A stretch of 64,000 nucleotides of DNA from Flagellimonas aequoris (lineage in GTDB: Bacteria > Bacteroidota > Bacteroidia > Flavobacteriales > Flavobacteriaceae), in contig NZ_QXFJ01000015.1 in the NCBI RefSeq assembly GCF_003584165.1, positions 191,001 to 255,000 of the forward strand, in the 5' to 3' direction. The first letter of the stretch is position 1; each line of letters opens with the position of its first letter. Positions 35,209-44,517 of this stretch are shown piece by piece. The notes beneath the pieces are model-generated. The model did no database searches. It had not been told where the DNA came from and worked only from the letters and a program-made list of their open reading frames with translations. A program made the position numbers and the translations under genes.

Positions 35209-35253
35209 ATTGATTGAGTTAGTAATAATGTTTGAATAAGCTATTGAAAAGAA

Positions 35254-35458
35254 AACCGGTCAATTTTTTATTGAGACTAATCCAAAAAATTAACAAGACC
35301 CCTTAAGTAATTGTGGCAATGTTTTAGTAGCATGACCGGTTATCCTAATCAGGGGTCGAAATAAATATGTTATTGCGGGAAAGGGATTACGCCCGACCTA
35401 AATTTACCTATACCGATAAAAATTAACCTTTATCAATTTTTATAGAATCCTGTATAGG
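35254..35458. promoter_or_regulatory. Gap between AraC and susC genes with interleaved inverted repeats
   Basis: Three dyads are seen. AACCGGTCA (35254-35262) is inverted at 35333-35341. GACCCCT (35297-35303) is inverted at 35351-35357, so the two pairs interleave. A compound dyad follows: CCTATAC (35407-35413) with GTATAGG (35452-35458), enclosing ATAAAAATT (35416-35424) with AATTTTTAT (35435-35443). They could be the AraC terminator and the susC operator. No gene is seen in this 323-bp gap. Confidence 0.45.
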
Positions 35459-35531
35459 AGACCTTTAGGATATGCAGGGTGTTTTCTTGATTGAAAGGAG
35501 GTTTCATGTATTTATTGCAGTCATTCAGGAA

Positions 35532-36671
35532 TTACTCTTGTAGGCTCTTGATATATTGCACGGGGGTCAGGTGCTTTCTCTTTTTGAATGCCTTGTAGAA
35601 TGATACTTTATTGTTGAACCCGGACTCGTAGATCAGGTCGGTTATGAGTTCAACCTGCTTGGGGCTGTTCTCTATAATAGTGATGCATTCATTGATGCGA
35701 TAATCGTTGATGAACTCATAAAAGTTTTTGTTGAACTCTTGGTTGATTACCTGGGAAAGGCTGTATCGATCGGTATTCAATCTATGGGCCAAATCTTGGA
35801 GCGACAGTGTGTTGTCCAAATAAGGCTTTTCTTGCATTGCTTCCAAGAGTTGTGTCTTTAATGTCTCTATCATTGTTTTGGTAAGCCCGGAATTTTGGTA
35901 TTTCTCCTTTTTAACCAGTTGTTTGTCCATGTTGGCCGTCAAGATTTCCGTAATGTTTTTAGGTAGCAGGAACAATAAGAAGGAGATGATGATAATAAAG
36001 GCTGAAAAGAAATAGGCAAGGGTATACTGCAACATGTTGTTTATGGAACTTTGATTCTTTACAATGGCCTGAAAGCAAAATATAAAGCAGATAATGGCCA
36101 AAAAGATAATGAGTGATAACGTCCATTTGCGTGTAAGCTCGTCAAGTTGGAACCGGCAATCCTGATAACGTCTGATGAGTATGATAAGGAAAAGACCAAA
36201 ATAGACAATTTTAATATAGATGTTGTTCAACAACAGTACAAGGGTTTTACCTGTCCCGGCAAGGGGCATCTCCCCGATGCTATTGGTCAGGATCAATAGT
36301 AAGATCAGGCTCAAGAAAAAGGGGCCAAATAATAAGGCAATGACCCGTAATCTAATTTGCCTGTGGGGATATAGGCTTTTTTCAAGAAATAAATAGATGC
36401 ATGGCCCGAGCAAAAATAGCAAGCTTGAGTAAAACGGGATTTTAGGAATATGCATGATACCGTCCCACCATAAAAAGGTCAGTTCAAGGAGAATGGAGGC
36501 TATCGAAATGGTAAAAATGCCCATATAGGTATTGAGTCCTTTTCTATAGAGCAGATAAAGGCCAATGCCGAATCCCAACATGGATATTGCAATGAATATG
36601 AAATGTAGGAGGCTCAATTCATCCTGAGCTGCAATTTGCACTGCGTCAATGCTTAAGAAAGCTTCTGTCAT
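35532..36671 (-). CDS. Membrane-embedded AraC-family regulator
   Basis: The 379-aa protein has seven or eight membrane helices in its first 240 residues (for example LLHFIFIAISMLGFGIGLYL near 22-41 and AYFFSAFIIIISFLLFLLP near 219-237). A C-terminal AraC DNA-binding domain follows (about 275-379). Its two helix-turn-helices are LSLQDLAHRLNTDRYSLSQV and LITDLIYESGFNNKVSFYKA. The domain ends HLTPVQYIKSLQE. The membrane domain probably senses a signal and changes DNA binding. It precedes the SusCD pair on the same strand and probably controls it. Confidence 0.88.
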   Translation of the reverse strand: MTEAFLSIDAVQIAAQDELSLLHFIFIAISMLGFGIGLYLLYRKGLNTYMGIFTISIASILLELTFLWWDGIMHIPKIPFYSSLLFLLGPCIYLFLEKSLYPHRQIRLRVIALLFGPFFLSLILLLILTNSIGEMPLAGTGKTLVLLLNNIYIKIVYFGLFLIILIRRYQDCRFQLDELTRKWTLSLIIFLAIICFIFCFQAIVKNQSSINNMLQYTLAYFFSAFIIIISFLLFLLPKNITEILTANMDKQLVKKEKYQNSGLTKTMIETLKTQLLEAMQEKPYLDNTLSLQDLAHRLNTDRYSLSQVINQEFNKNFYEFINDYRINECITIIENSPKQVELITDLIYESGFNNKVSFYKAFKKRKHLTPVQYIKSLQE

Positions 36672-36978
36672 GCCAAAAAAAGAGGAATATATTTGCTTTT
36701 ATCAATCTTGTTTTGGGGGATGGAAAAGTAGTAATTATTGCAAGGCCGAAAATTTTATTAACATAAATTAATGAAATTCTAATTTCATGCCTCCCCCATT
36801 GATGTTTCCGAAAATCTACCACAAATTTCAAGGATCCAATTGTACACTCTTCTACGGGGAAAAATGTCTTTTGATGTTTTGCCGACGGGAAGCTTTTGTG
36901 GTTATGTTGATCAAATTGTTACACAGGGACATTTATTTTTGTCTGCATTTTCTATTTTTGAAAAAACCATCATCCAAA
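36672..36978. other. Divergent intergenic region, AraC gene / amidohydrolase
   Basis: No gene supported. The plus strand carries two TATTTTTG boxes (36934-36941 and 36953-36960) upstream of the amidohydrolase ATG at 36979. A longer in-frame extension of that gene reaching back to 36787 exists but lacks a signal peptide and is rejected. Confidence 0.5.
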
Positions 36979-38598
36979 ATGAAAAAGCTCATACTCCTCT
37001 TTATTACCCCTTTATTTTTTGCTTGTAATCCAAAAGAAGAAGTGGACCTGATTGTCTACAATGCCAATATTTATACCGTGGATAATGATTTCTCCAAGGC
37101 TTGTTGTGTGGCCATAAAGGACGGAAAATTCGTTGCAGTTTCAGAAAACGCCGATATCTACAAAAAGTACAAGGCCAAAGAAGAATTGGATGCTGAAGGA
37201 AAGACCATAGTGCCTGGATTGATCGATGCCCATTGTCATTTTTATGGTTTGGGATTGAATCAACAGGTCGTGGACTTGGTGGGTACTACCAGTTTTGATG
37301 AGATTTTGGATAAAGTGGTTACGTTTCAGAAGGAACGGCCATCCGATTTTATCCGAGGGCGGGGCTGGGACCAGAACGATTGGGAAGAAAAGGAATTCCC
37401 TACCAAGGATAAATTGGATGAATTGTTCCCTGATATACCTGTGGCATTACGAAGAATTGATGGTCACGCCCTTTTGGTGAACCAAAAGGCATTGGATTTG
37501 GCCGGGATTACGTTGGAAACCAAAGTGGAAGGTGGGGAAATTGTGACCAAGGACGGCAAGCTTACCGGAGTTTTGGTGGACAATCCCATGGGATTGGTGG
37601 ATGCTGTAGTTCCGCAACCATCCAGAGCACAACAGATACAGGCTCTAAAGGATGCGGAACGCATCAGTTTGGATTACGGACTCACCACGGTAAATGATGC
37701 CGGATTGGCCCGTTCTACCATAGAATTGATTGATAGTCTGCAGCAAGCGGGAGATATGTCCATCCGTGTCTATGCCATGGTTTCCAATTATCCGGAAAAT
37801 CTGGATTATTTCTTGAACAAGGGTATCATTAAAACGGATAGGCTCGATGTTCGTTCTGTAAAAGTATATGGGGATGGGGCCTTGGGCTCACGGGGAGCGG
37901 CACTAAAAGTACCCTACTCGGATAAACCAGGTCATTTTGGGGCCATGGTCACCCCTGTTGATGAAATTGGAGCCCTGGCCGAGCGCATTGCAGCCACCGA
38001 TTATCAAATGAACACCCATGCCATTGGGGATTCTGCCAATGTAGTGGTGCTACGCGCTTATAAAAAAGCCTTGGAGGGCAAGCCGGACCGTCGTTGGAAA
38101 GTGGAACATGCCCAAGTAATATCCATGGAAGATTTCGATTACTTTAAACTGGGCATTATTCCATCCGTTCAACCTACCCATGCCACAAGTGATATGTACT
38201 GGGCCGAAGATCGTTTGGGTCCGGAACGTGTTAAGGGCGCCTATGCTTATAAGAAACTTTTGGACGAGGCAGGAATAGTAGCTTTGGGTACCGACTTTCC
38301 CGTAGAGCAGGTAAGTCCCTTCTTGACTTTTTATGCTGCTGTGGCCCGTCAGGATTTGAAAAATTATCCAGAGGGAGGTTTTCAAATGAAAGATGCTTTG
38401 TCCAGAGAGGAAACATTGAAAGGGATGACCATCTGGGCAGCCTATTCCAATTTTGAAGAAGGCGAGAAGGGAAGTATTGAACCGGGTAAGTTCGCCGATT
38501 TTGTAATCTTGAGCGATGATATCATGACTGTTCCCGTTTCGGAGATTCCCAATCTAAAAGCCGAGCAGGTTTTTGTGGGAGGAGAAAAGCTCAAATAG
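36979..38598 (+). CDS. Lipoprotein amidohydrolase (YtcJ-like)
   Basis: ATG 36979 gives a 539-aa protein with a lipoprotein signal (KKLILLFITPLFFAC, lipid Cys17). It is a TIM-barrel amidohydrolase with GKTIVPGLIDAHCHFYG (metal-binding HxH), YGDGALGSRGAALKVP, NTHAIGD, VEHAQ and the late metal Asp in VALGTDFPVEQ. This arrangement fits YtcJ/NfdA2-type hydrolases of formamides or N-acyl compounds. The substrate is unknown. As a lipoprotein it acts at the cell surface or in the periplasm, away from the cytoplasmic position usual for such enzymes. A terminator follows at 38630-38652. Confidence 0.85.
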   Translation: MKKLILLFITPLFFACNPKEEVDLIVYNANIYTVDNDFSKACCVAIKDGKFVAVSENADIYKKYKAKEELDAEGKTIVPGLIDAHCHFYGLGLNQQVVDLVGTTSFDEILDKVVTFQKERPSDFIRGRGWDQNDWEEKEFPTKDKLDELFPDIPVALRRIDGHALLVNQKALDLAGITLETKVEGGEIVTKDGKLTGVLVDNPMGLVDAVVPQPSRAQQIQALKDAERISLDYGLTTVNDAGLARSTIELIDSLQQAGDMSIRVYAMVSNYPENLDYFLNKGIIKTDRLDVRSVKVYGDGALGSRGAALKVPYSDKPGHFGAMVTPVDEIGALAERIAATDYQMNTHAIGDSANVVVLRAYKKALEGKPDRRWKVEHAQVISMEDFDYFKLGIIPSVQPTHATSDMYWAEDRLGPERVKGAYAYKKLLDEAGIVALGTDFPVEQVSPFLTFYAAVARQDLKNYPEGGFQMKDALSREETLKGMTIWAAYSNFEEGEKGSIEPGKFADFVILSDDIMTVPVSEIPNLKAEQVFVGGEKLK

Positions 38599-38629
38599 AA
38601 TCTATTAAATAGCGGATCACAAAAAATAA

Positions 38630-38652
38630 AAAAGCCCCAAATAGGGGCTTTT
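38630..38652. terminator. Convergent terminator
   Basis: AAAAGCCCC-AAATA-GGGGCTTTT with T-rich tails in both directions, between the amidohydrolase and the DUF2911 gene. Confidence 0.85.
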
Positions 38653-38674
38653 ATTTATAAAGAAATATGGTTTT

Positions 38675-39205
38675 TTAAATGCTGATCGGCACGGTAACCC
38701 TAGTGGTTCCCCATCCCATGACCATATCGCCGCTATCATCAAAAGCTATGGAAAAAGCCTCCAATTCTTCATTGTCGGAACTGGTCTTGGCCATTACTCG
38801 GGCAACATCGGCCTCGCTGTCATAGGAAAAAGCGCCCCATTGGTTCAGGTTACTGTTCAAAATAACGGTCCACTCACCTTCACCTGGAATAGTGAACAGG
38901 GAATAAGTTCCAGCTTTTACGGACTTACCTCCAACAGTGGCATCCTTATAAAAAGTGATTTCGGTACACTCGTTGGCGCCAGTTCTCCATACTTTTCCTT
39001 GTGGGGCAAGCTCGGTCAAGCTACGTCCCTTAAGTTGTGGCCTGCTGTAAATGACCTTAATGGATTTTTGGGGCACGCGCGAACTGGTGGGGAAAGTGAC
39101 AATATCCGCGGGACTCTTGTCCAAGCCACTGAATTTCTGGGCGGTCGCTTCCGTCGAAAATACCATGGCAAAAGCTAGAACAGTAAATAAGAATACATTT
39201 TTCAT
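38675..39205 (-). CDS. DUF2911 exported protein
   Basis: ATG 39205 gives a 176-aa protein with a signal peptide (KNVFLFTVLAFAMVFSTEA). The DUF2911 core follows: IKVIYSRPQLKGRSL, GKVWRTGANECTEITF, KAGTYSLFTIPGEGEWTVIL, WGAFSY. This is a beta-sandwich protein of unknown role common in Bacteroidota, secreted to the periplasm. The alternative upstream ATG (39229) adds eight residues. It is a single gene. Confidence 0.88.
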   Translation of the reverse strand: MKNVFLFTVLAFAMVFSTEATAQKFSGLDKSPADIVTFPTSSRVPQKSIKVIYSRPQLKGRSLTELAPQGKVWRTGANECTEITFYKDATVGGKSVKAGTYSLFTIPGEGEWTVILNSNLNQWGAFSYDSEADVARVMAKTSSDNEELEAFSIAFDDSGDMVMGWGTTRVTVPISI

Positions 39206-39448
39206 GATTGTGATTTTAGTAGTTTTCAAAACTAGGGTGTTATTAAATGGTCTGTATCTAAAAAGACGTTAAAAAAGAATAAACTTACAAAACGTTCGGG
39301 ATTGTCACGGTATTTTGAAGATATAGTTTCAATACCACATAATTTTTATATTTATTATTACAATATGAAACTTATAGGTCATTTGTGGTTTTATTTATAA
39401 AGTTACTGGCTCATTTTTGTATCAAAATTGTTACTAATTTATTTGATT

Positions 39449-41119
39449 ATGTGTGGTATTGTATGCGCATTTGATGTGAAGGAAAGTACGGAAGTACTTA
39501 GGCCCCAATTATTGGAGATGTCGAAGAAAGTAAGGCACCGCGGGCCGGATTGGAGTGGAATTTATGCTGATGACAAAGCGATATTGGCCCATGAGCGTTT
39601 GGCCATCGTGGATCCAGCTTCTGGAAAACAGCCATTGTTAAGCGCCGATGGGAAATTGGTGTTGGCGGCCAATGGTGAGATCTATAACCATCAACAATTG
39701 AGAAAACAGTTCGAGGGTAAATATGAGTTCAAGACCCAATCGGATTGCGAGGTCATTCTGGCCCTATACCAAGAAAAGGGAGTCGACTTTGTGGATGAAA
39801 TGAACGGTATCTTCGGATTTGCCATTTACGATAGTGAGAAGGACGAGTACTTCATCGCGAGAGATCATATGGGTATCATTCCGCTTTACATCGGATGGGA
39901 CAAAAACGGGACTTTTTATGTGGCTTCCGAATTGAAAGCGTTGGAAGGAACCTGTTCCAAGATCCAATTGTTCCCTCCCGGACACTATCTGCACAGCTCC
40001 GATGGCGAGTTCAGAAGATGGTACCAAAGGGATTGGATGGAGTACGATGCCGTAAAGGAAAACGAGACCAGCATTCAGGCCATTAAAGATGCCTTGGAGG
40101 CTGCTGTGCACCGTCAGTTGATGTCCGATGTTCCTTATGGTGTTTTGTTGTCCGGTGGATTGGATTCTTCTGTGACTTCGGCCATCGCGAAAAAGTATTC
40201 CCAAAAAAGAATTGAGTCAGGTGATACGACCGATGCCTGGTGGCCCCAATTACACTCCTTTTCTGTAGGTTTGGAAGGTTCTCCGGATTTGGCTGCCGCC
40301 CAAAAGGTGGCCAAGCACATAGGTACGGTACACCACGAGATAAAATTTACCATTCAGGAAGGTTTGGATGCCATCAAGGATGTTATCTATAACTTGGAAA
40401 CGTATGATATTACTACTATCCGGGCATCTACACCCATGTATTTGATGGCAAGGGTCATCAAGTCGATGGGTATTAAAATGGTATTGTCCGGTGAGGGAGC
40501 CGATGAGCTTTTCGGTGGATACCTTTACTTCCACAAGGCACCAAGTCCAAAGGATTTCCATGAAGAAACCGTAAGAAAGCTGGATAAATTACACATGTAT
40601 GATTGTTTGAGGGCCAATAAATCCTTGGCGGCTTGGGGTATTGAAGGGCGTGTGCCGTTTTTGGATAAAGAATTTATGGATGTGGCCATGCGCATCAACC
40701 CAAAGGATAAAATGATCAACGGGGAGCGTATGGAAAAATGGGTGGTGCGAAAGGCATTTGAGTCGTATCTCCCTGAAAGTGTGGCCTGGAGACAGAAGGA
40801 ACAATTTTCCGATGGTGTAGGCTATAGTTGGATCGATACCTTGAAGGCGATGGTTGCGGAAGAAATTAGCGATGAGCAATTGAAGAATGCGCACTTCAAG
40901 TTTCCGATTCAGACCCCAACTACCAAAGAGGAATATTATTACCGTTCCATATTTGAAAGCCATTTCCCCTCGGATGCGGCTGCCCTGAGTGTTCCACAGG
41001 AACCTTCCGTGGCCTGCAGTACAAAGATTGCGTTGGAGTGGGACGAAGCCTTTAAGAACATGAACGATCCATCTGGCAGGGCGGTGGCTAAAGTACACAC
41101 CGATGCCTACGTAAAATAG
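39449..41119 (+). CDS. asnB: Asparagine synthase (glutamine-hydrolysing)
   Basis: ATG 39449 gives MCGIVCAFDV: Cys2 becomes the N-terminal nucleophile of the glutaminase domain after removal of Met, which fixes the start. Further motifs are RHRGPDWSG, AANGEIYNH, the PPi loop SGGLDSS, GEGADELFGGY and the C-terminal EGRVPFLDKEF. It makes asparagine from aspartate, glutamine and ATP. The length (556 aa) is normal. The terminator at 41180-41207 ends this transcript. Confidence 0.96.
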   Translation: MCGIVCAFDVKESTEVLRPQLLEMSKKVRHRGPDWSGIYADDKAILAHERLAIVDPASGKQPLLSADGKLVLAANGEIYNHQQLRKQFEGKYEFKTQSDCEVILALYQEKGVDFVDEMNGIFGFAIYDSEKDEYFIARDHMGIIPLYIGWDKNGTFYVASELKALEGTCSKIQLFPPGHYLHSSDGEFRRWYQRDWMEYDAVKENETSIQAIKDALEAAVHRQLMSDVPYGVLLSGGLDSSVTSAIAKKYSQKRIESGDTTDAWWPQLHSFSVGLEGSPDLAAAQKVAKHIGTVHHEIKFTIQEGLDAIKDVIYNLETYDITTIRASTPMYLMARVIKSMGIKMVLSGEGADELFGGYLYFHKAPSPKDFHEETVRKLDKLHMYDCLRANKSLAAWGIEGRVPFLDKEFMDVAMRINPKDKMINGERMEKWVVRKAFESYLPESVAWRQKEQFSDGVGYSWIDTLKAMVAEEISDEQLKNAHFKFPIQTPTTKEEYYYRSIFESHFPSDAAALSVPQEPSVACSTKIALEWDEAFKNMNDPSGRAVAKVHTDAYVK

Positions 41120-41179
41120 CAGTAATTAGCAATCAAGGATTTGGAGCAGGAGAAGTTTTGTTTCATTTTCAATTAGTCG

Positions 41180-41207
41180 AAAAAGCCCCTCAATTGAGGG
41201 GCTTTTT
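41180..41207 (+). terminator. asnB terminator
   Basis: Perfect palindrome AAAAAGCCCCTCAA/TTGAGGGGCTTTTT with T tail. Confidence 0.88.
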
Positions 41208-41251
41208 GTTGTTCTTAACAGTACTTTCACGACCAAGTGTAAATATCCTGT

Positions 41252-41274
41252 TTTTCCACAGATTTTGTTGATAA
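41252..41274. promoter_or_regulatory. Two inverted DnaA-box-like sites upstream of gyrB
   Basis: TTTTCCACA (41252-41260) and, on the minus strand, TTATCAACA (41274-41266) each match the DnaA box TTATCCACA at 8 of 9 positions. They face each other 5 bases apart, about 95 bases before the gyrB ATG. DnaA regulation or nearness to the origin is possible; only a whole-genome skew plot could tell. Confidence 0.35.
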
Positions 41275-41323
41275 CTTAAGGGGTTCATTTAGCCTCTATG
41301 CCCTAATTACACAGGGTATTCTT

Positions 41324-41331
41324 TATATTTG
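41324..41331 (+). promoter_or_regulatory. -7 box of gyrB
   Basis: TATATTTG matches TAnnTTTG, 37 bases upstream of the gyrB ATG. No good TTG is seen at the -33 position. Confidence 0.55.
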
Positions 41332-41368
41332 TAGGATTTGAAAAATTCTAAGCAAATAAAGAAAATAT

Positions 41369-43309
41369 ATGAGCGAAGAAGCTAACAAGAAACAATATTC
41401 GGCGGATAGTATCCAGGCCCTTGAGGGCATGGAGCACGTACGTATGAGACCTTCCATGTATATTGGGGATGTAGGGGTCAGGGGGTTGCATCATTTGGTT
41501 TACGAAGTAGTGGACAACTCCATCGATGAGGCCATGGCCGGATATTGTGATGCAATAGAAGTAATCATTAATGAAGATAACTCCATTACCGTAAAGGATA
41601 ATGGTAGGGGTATACCTGTTGGGCTTCACAAGAAGGAAGGAGTTTCCGCTTTGGAAGTGGTCATGACCAAGATTGGTGCCGGGGGTAAATTCGATAAGGA
41701 TTCGTATAAGGTTTCAGGTGGTCTGCACGGTGTGGGGGTTTCCTGTGTGAACGCCTTGTCCAATCATTTAAAGGCAACCGTATACACTGACGGTAAAATC
41801 TGGGAACAGGAATATGAAAAGGGTAAGGCCCTATATCCCGTAAAAAGCATTGGGGACAGTAACGAAACCGGAACCATCGTAACTTTCGTTCCGGACGATA
41901 CCATTTTTACCCAGACCACGGAATATAGCTATGAGACCCTTGCCAATCGGATGCGGGAGCTTTCCTATTTGAACAAGGGCATCACCATCACACTTACCGA
42001 TAAGAGGAACAAGGACGAGAAGGGGGAGTTTGTTCATGAAATCTTCCATTCCGAGGAAGGGCTGAAGGAATTCATCAAGTTCTTGGACGGTAACCGTGAA
42101 CCACTTATCCAGAGTGTGATTTCCATGGAGGGAGAGAAGAACGGAATTCCTGTGGAAGTGGCCATGGTCTACAACACTGGCTATACCGAAAACCTTCACT
42201 CCTATGTGAACAACATCAACACCCATGAAGGAGGTACGCACCTTTCCGGGTTTAGAAGGGGTTTGACGACCACTTTGAAAAAATATGCCGACAACTCCGG
42301 TATGTTGGACAAATTGAAGTTCGAAATTTCTGGGGATGACTTCCGTGAGGGACTTACAGCCATTGTTTCCGTTAAGGTGGCAGAACCCCAGTTTGAAGGT
42401 CAGACCAAAACCAAATTGGGTAACCGTGAGGTGACCAGTGCGGTGAGTCAGGCCGTTTCTGAAATGTTGACCGATTATTTGGAAGAGCACCCGGAAGACG
42501 CCAAACAAATTGTGGAAAAGGTAAAATTGGCCGCACAGGCCAGACATGCCGCTGCCAAGGCCCGCGAAATGGTACAGCGTAAAAACCCAATGAGCGTCGG
42601 GGGATTACCTGGAAAACTTTCCGACTGTTCCGAGCAAGATCCAACCAAATGTGAGGTGTTCCTGGTAGAGGGAGATTCCGCAGGGGGTACTGCCAAACAG
42701 GGTAGGGACAGGAACTTTCAGGCCATTCTTCCGCTAAGGGGTAAAATCCTGAATGTGGAAAAAGCCATGCAGCATAAGGTTTTTGAAAATGAGGAAATCA
42801 AGAATATCTATACCGCTTTGGGTGTTACCATCGGTACCGAGGAAGACAGCAAGGCGTTGAACTTGGATAAACTGCGTTACCACAAAGTAGTGATCATGTG
42901 TGATGCCGATGTGGATGGTAGTCACATTGAAACGCTGATCCTTACCTTTTTCTTCCGCTACATGCGCGAATTGATCGAGGGAGGACATGTTTACATCGCT
43001 ACGCCACCTTTATATTTGGTAAAAAAAGGAGCAAAAAGACGTTACGCATGGAACGACAAGGAGCGGGATGAGATTGTGGCATCCATGAACGGTGGAGCAA
43101 GCATCCAACGATACAAAGGTCTTGGGGAGATGAATGCCGAGCAGCTTTGGGATACCACCATGAACCCAGAGTTCAGGACGTTGCGCCAAGTAAGTATTGA
43201 AAATGCAACGGAATCTGACCGAATCTTCTCCATGTTGATGGGGGATGAGGTGCCGCCAAGACGTGAATTTATTGAGAAAAATGCCGTCTATGCCAACATA
43301 GATGCATAG
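41369..43309 (+). CDS. gyrB: DNA gyrase subunit B
   Basis: The 646-aa protein has the GHKL ATPase domain (RMRPSMYIGDVG, VDNSIDEAMAGY, DNGRGIPVG, GGLHGVGVSCVNALS). The transducer follows, then the TOPRIM domain (VEGDSAGGTAKQGRDR, MCDADVDGSHI) and the C-terminal GyrB tail (YKGLGEMNAEQLWDTTM). With GyrA it introduces negative supercoils. The length of about 646 is normal for the group lacking the Gram-negative insertion. Confidence 0.97.
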   Translation: MSEEANKKQYSADSIQALEGMEHVRMRPSMYIGDVGVRGLHHLVYEVVDNSIDEAMAGYCDAIEVIINEDNSITVKDNGRGIPVGLHKKEGVSALEVVMTKIGAGGKFDKDSYKVSGGLHGVGVSCVNALSNHLKATVYTDGKIWEQEYEKGKALYPVKSIGDSNETGTIVTFVPDDTIFTQTTEYSYETLANRMRELSYLNKGITITLTDKRNKDEKGEFVHEIFHSEEGLKEFIKFLDGNREPLIQSVISMEGEKNGIPVEVAMVYNTGYTENLHSYVNNINTHEGGTHLSGFRRGLTTTLKKYADNSGMLDKLKFEISGDDFREGLTAIVSVKVAEPQFEGQTKTKLGNREVTSAVSQAVSEMLTDYLEEHPEDAKQIVEKVKLAAQARHAAAKAREMVQRKNPMSVGGLPGKLSDCSEQDPTKCEVFLVEGDSAGGTAKQGRDRNFQAILPLRGKILNVEKAMQHKVFENEEIKNIYTALGVTIGTEEDSKALNLDKLRYHKVVIMCDADVDGSHIETLILTFFFRYMRELIEGGHVYIATPPLYLVKKGAKRRYAWNDKERDEIVASMNGGASIQRYKGLGEMNAEQLWDTTMNPEFRTLRQVSIENATESDRIFSMLMGDEVPPRREFIEKNAVYANIDA

Positions 43310-43329
43310 ATAACAGCCATTTCACAACA

Positions 43330-43356
43330 AAAACTCGCCCCTAACAGGCGAGTTTT
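43330..43356 (+). terminator. gyrB terminator
   Basis: AAAACTCGCC, loop CCTAACA, GGCGAGTTTTTT. Confidence 0.8.
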
Positions 43357-43381
43357 TTAGTTTTAGGAAAAATTTTACAAA

Positions 43382-44392
43382 ATGAAGAAAATTGTTTTGT
43401 TGATGGCCTTGGCCTCAATAACCCTGGGAAGGGCACAAGACCTGAACGATCTTTTTGTTTCAGGTGTAGCTGATGCAGAACGTTTTGCCAATGCTTATTT
43501 GGCACCTGTTTCGGAAGCATCCATTTACAGTATTTCAAACGGATGGTACAATTCTGCAGATTCCAAACCTTTGGGCGGATTCGAAATTTCCATTATTGGG
43601 AACATGACCGGTTTCAAGAATAAGGACGATAAAAAAGCCTTTTTATTGAATCCTGCTGACTATGACAACTTGAACTTTGTCCAGAATCCTGACGAGCCAC
43701 GCTTGGTTGCCACAGGTTTGGGGGATATTGAAGGAGTAGAAGTATACGTGGAAGGACAGAACGGTCTGTTCCGTGAAGAATTTGAATTGCCTTCCGGTCT
43801 GGCTTCTGAAAATTTGAATTTTATTCCCTCTGGCTATCTGCAAGGAAGTGTGGGATTGGTGAAGGGATTGGAAGTAAAAGCCCGTTTTTTGCCCAAGATC
43901 AAGTTTGACGACGATGCCAAGATTGGATTGTTCGGAGCTGGCCTACAGTATGATTTCACCAAGATGCTTCCGGCCGATAAGGTTCTTCCAGTGGCGATTG
44001 CCGCAGTAATCGGCTATACCAAATTGGATGGGGAATATGATTTTACCGATTCCTCTACCATTAATGGTAGTGATCAACGTATCGAGGCTTCTTTTAAAAC
44101 ATGGAATTTTAGTGCTGTGGTTTCCACAACAAAGATTCCCGTAATCAATTTTTATGGGGGATTGGGATATATCACCGGTAAATCGGATATCGACCTTTTG
44201 GGGACTTACGAAGCCAGAGGCCCATTCTTTACCGAGACTGTTGTAGATCCTTTTACAGTATCCAAAGATGTAAGTGGGGTTTCCGCCAATTTGGGTACCA
44301 AGATCAAATTGGGATTCTTCCGGCTTAATGCCGAATACAATATTTCCGAGTTCAGTACCTTTACCTTTGGTATCAACTTCGGATTCAGATAG
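43382..44392 (+). CDS. DUF6588-type outer-membrane protein
   Basis: The 336-aa protein has a signal peptide (KKIVLLMALASITLGRAQ). The pattern matches the DUF6588 family: DLNDLFVSGVADAERFANAY, NGWYNSADSKPLGGFEISI, GLGLVKGLEVK-like strands, and a barrel ending in FTFGINFGFR. These are outer-membrane proteins of unknown function in Flavobacteriia. It is a single gene between gyrB and a small lipoprotein. Confidence 0.83.
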   Translation: MKKIVLLMALASITLGRAQDLNDLFVSGVADAERFANAYLAPVSEASIYSISNGWYNSADSKPLGGFEISIIGNMTGFKNKDDKKAFLLNPADYDNLNFVQNPDEPRLVATGLGDIEGVEVYVEGQNGLFREEFELPSGLASENLNFIPSGYLQGSVGLVKGLEVKARFLPKIKFDDDAKIGLFGAGLQYDFTKMLPADKVLPVAIAAVIGYTKLDGEYDFTDSSTINGSDQRIEASFKTWNFSAVVSTTKIPVINFYGGLGYITGKSDIDLLGTYEARGPFFTETVVDPFTVSKDVSGVSANLGTKIKLGFFRLNAEYNISEFSTFTFGINFGFR

Positions 44393-44466
44393 TTTTATGT
44401 CAGTTAGATTTTTTTCCAAAAGAAAAAGTATCGAAAACAAACCACCAACCGACCAACCAATAAAGA

Positions 44467-44490
44467 AGGCCCCAATGTTCGTTGGGGCCT
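44467..44490. terminator. Convergent terminator
   Basis: AGGCCCCAA-TGTTCG-TTGGGGCCT, between the DUF6588 gene and the convergent lipoprotein gene. Confidence 0.8.
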
Positions 44491-44517
44491 ACTATTTTCA
44501 TATAAGTGGTCTTCCGT

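Noticed and set aside
36787..36978. N-terminal extension of the amidohydrolase
   Set aside because: The lipoprotein signal at 36979 marks the real start; the extension has no protein character.
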